In this document: positions 5,935 to 6,750 of the stretch, one piece after another
How the letters are laid out: each line of letters opens with the position of its first letter
Position numbering within the stretch: the first letter of the stretch is position 1
Assembly (NCBI GenBank): GCA_938003885.1
Contig: CALKWT010000142.1
Coordinates: 1-6,750 of the forward strand
Source of the DNA: an uncultured Balneolaceae bacterium
Lineage (GTDB): Bacteria; Bacteroidota; Rhodothermia; Balneolales; Balneolaceae
Length of the DNA: 6,750 nucleotides
Direction of reading: 5' to 3'
Notes under the pieces: model-generated
The model's database searches: none
Seen by the model: the letters and a program-made list of their open reading frames with translations, nothing else
Told to the model about the DNA's origin: nothing
Translations under genes and position numbers: made by a program

Positions 5935-6750
5935 TTACACCCCTGCTTGTTCAATTACGGATACTGTTTTCTCAAGCCCGGTTTTGGCAACTTCCAGAAA
6001 ATCCTGCTCCCACAATTTGGGATTAAAAAGCTGAAGAGATACAAAATCTTTGAACCCTGAATCCTTCAGATCATTCAGAATATCACTCAGCGGCAGGATT
6101 CCGTCACCTGGGTAGATCCGGTGCTCATCTTCCAGTTCGCCGGGCGGAGGGCTTGCAGGTACATCGTTGATATGAAAGGTGGCTATAAAACTGCCCCGGA
6201 TATGCTTCAGTGCGTTAAAACCCGATCTTCCGGCATAGAGATGAAAGGTATCGGCTATAATTTTTGCTTCCGGATGATCTGAATTGAGGGCGATTGCGCT
6301 CGCTTGTCCGATCCGGTTACTTTGGGGTAAAAATTGCAAAAACTTGATGGCCGGGATGATGCCATAGTCGTTAATCCCCATCTCCAGAAGTTCATGATAC
6401 TTCTCGGCTGCAAAATTGAGATCGTACTCCTGCCACGGGCGTGCCGGAATCAGTACCGCCTGCATGTAGGTGGCTCCCGCGTCGGCAGCCTGGCGAAGGC
6501 GCTTGCGGTGCTCCTGTTCCCGGGCTTCCCACTCCTTCTGTGTCGGGGGGAGGGAGTCCCAGAGAGCCACCACGTTGGGAATACTCATGCCCAGGTCGCG
6601 GATTCGCTGTCCCAGCTCCTTTAGATCTCCTCCGCTCTCCTCATAAGCATTCAGTTCCCCTTCCCACGGCTCGATGCCGTCGTATCCTGCCTCCGAAATA
6701 ATGCGGACCATTTCGAGGATATCCCCTGCCGGTCGGATGGTAGCGGTATC
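5935..6750 (-). CDS. Xylose-isomerase-like TIM-barrel protein (sugar phosphate isomerase/epimerase family), N-terminus beyond right edge
   Basis: The frame is open from the right edge to TAA at 5937-5935, giving 271 visible residues. An internal ATG at 6711 is not the likely start, because the 13 codons before it (DTATIRPAGDILE) continue the first beta-strand and helix of the barrel. No signal peptide is visible, since the start is missing. In visible numbering the AP-endonuclease-2/xylose-isomerase superfamily features are GYDGIEPWEGE (22-32), DTFHLY (Asp167, His170), HINDV (His193) and HRIYPGDGILPL (about 210-221). These support a cytoplasmic sugar isomerase, epimerase or related lyase fold. 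The strand normally reading (L)ALE reads AIKF, with Lys136. The C-terminal strand normally reading SVELFN reads SLQLFN, with Gln240. In well-studied relatives such as D-tagatose 3-epimerase the corresponding residues are catalytic metal-binding glutamates. The activity is therefore uncertain, and a pseudoenzyme or non-isomerase role is possible. Separation from susC by 545 bp argues against a shared operon. Confidence 0.88.
   Translation of the reverse strand, partial: DTATIRPAGDILEMVRIISEAGYDGIEPWEGELNAYEESGGDLKELGQRIRDLGMSIPNVVALWDSLPPTQKEWEAREQEHRKRLRQAADAGATYMQAVLIPARPWQEYDLNFAAEKYHELLEMGINDYGIIPAIKFLQFLPQSNRIGQASAIALNSDHPEAKIIADTFHLYAGRSGFNALKHIRGSFIATFHINDVPASPPPGELEDEHRIYPGDGILPLSDILNDLKDSGFKDFVSLQLFNPKLWEQDFLEVAKTGLEKTVSVIEQAGV

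Noticed and set aside
5935..6711. ATG at 6711 as the start of the TIM-barrel gene
   Set aside because: The frame continues open through 13 more codons to the edge, and they encode a plausible first strand of the barrel, so the true start lies outside the window.
1..6750. CRISPR arrays, tRNA or rRNA genes, insertion sequences
   Set aside because: Inspection of both strands showed no regularly spaced repeats, no cloverleaf or rRNA-like sequence, and no transposase or terminal inverted repeats.

Overview
All four genes in this window lie on the minus strand. The organism looks like a member of Bacteroidota or a close relative such as Balneolota or Rhodothermota. The main evidence is an adjacent SusC/RagA and SusD/RagB pair, a nutrient-uptake system essentially confined to that group. 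The start codons also lack Shine-Dalgarno sequences and sit in A-rich leaders, which is typical there. The phylum-level call is firm; nothing finer can be supported from this window.

In the direction of transcription (high to low coordinates), the first gene is a xylose-isomerase-like TIM-barrel protein (5935-6750). Its N-terminus lies beyond the right edge. Next is a 545-bp non-coding stretch (5390-5934), then susC (2378-5389), susD (1025-2359, 18 bp after susC), and an M14-type zinc carboxypeptidase (962 or 964 down to base 1, 60 bp after susD). The peptidase runs off the left edge.

The last three genes look like one transcription unit. The proposed working model is an outer-membrane SusCD (RagAB-like) importer paired with an exported metallocarboxypeptidase, so the cargo may be peptides rather than glycans. 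No glycoside hydrolase, polysaccharide lyase or dedicated regulator is visible here.

The non-coding stretch upstream of susC is the most structured part of the window. Its distal part (about 5760-5880) is AT-rich. It holds a promoter-like pair of hexamers (TGGACA, 17 bp, TGTAAT) whose -35 hexamer is one arm of a perfect 6-3-6 palindrome. Immediately upstream is a 6-1-6 palindrome identical to the 13-bp core of the Fur-box consensus. If transcription starts there, susC has a leader of roughly 365 nt. That leader contains two adjacent hairpins, a 15-bp direct repeat and several copies of TTGTGTGA.

The TIM-barrel gene keeps the Asp and His metal ligands of its superfamily. Both positions where the catalytic, metal-binding glutamates are expected carry other residues (Lys and Gln). 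This is the least ordinary protein-level signal in the window. No clearly new multi-gene system is visible.
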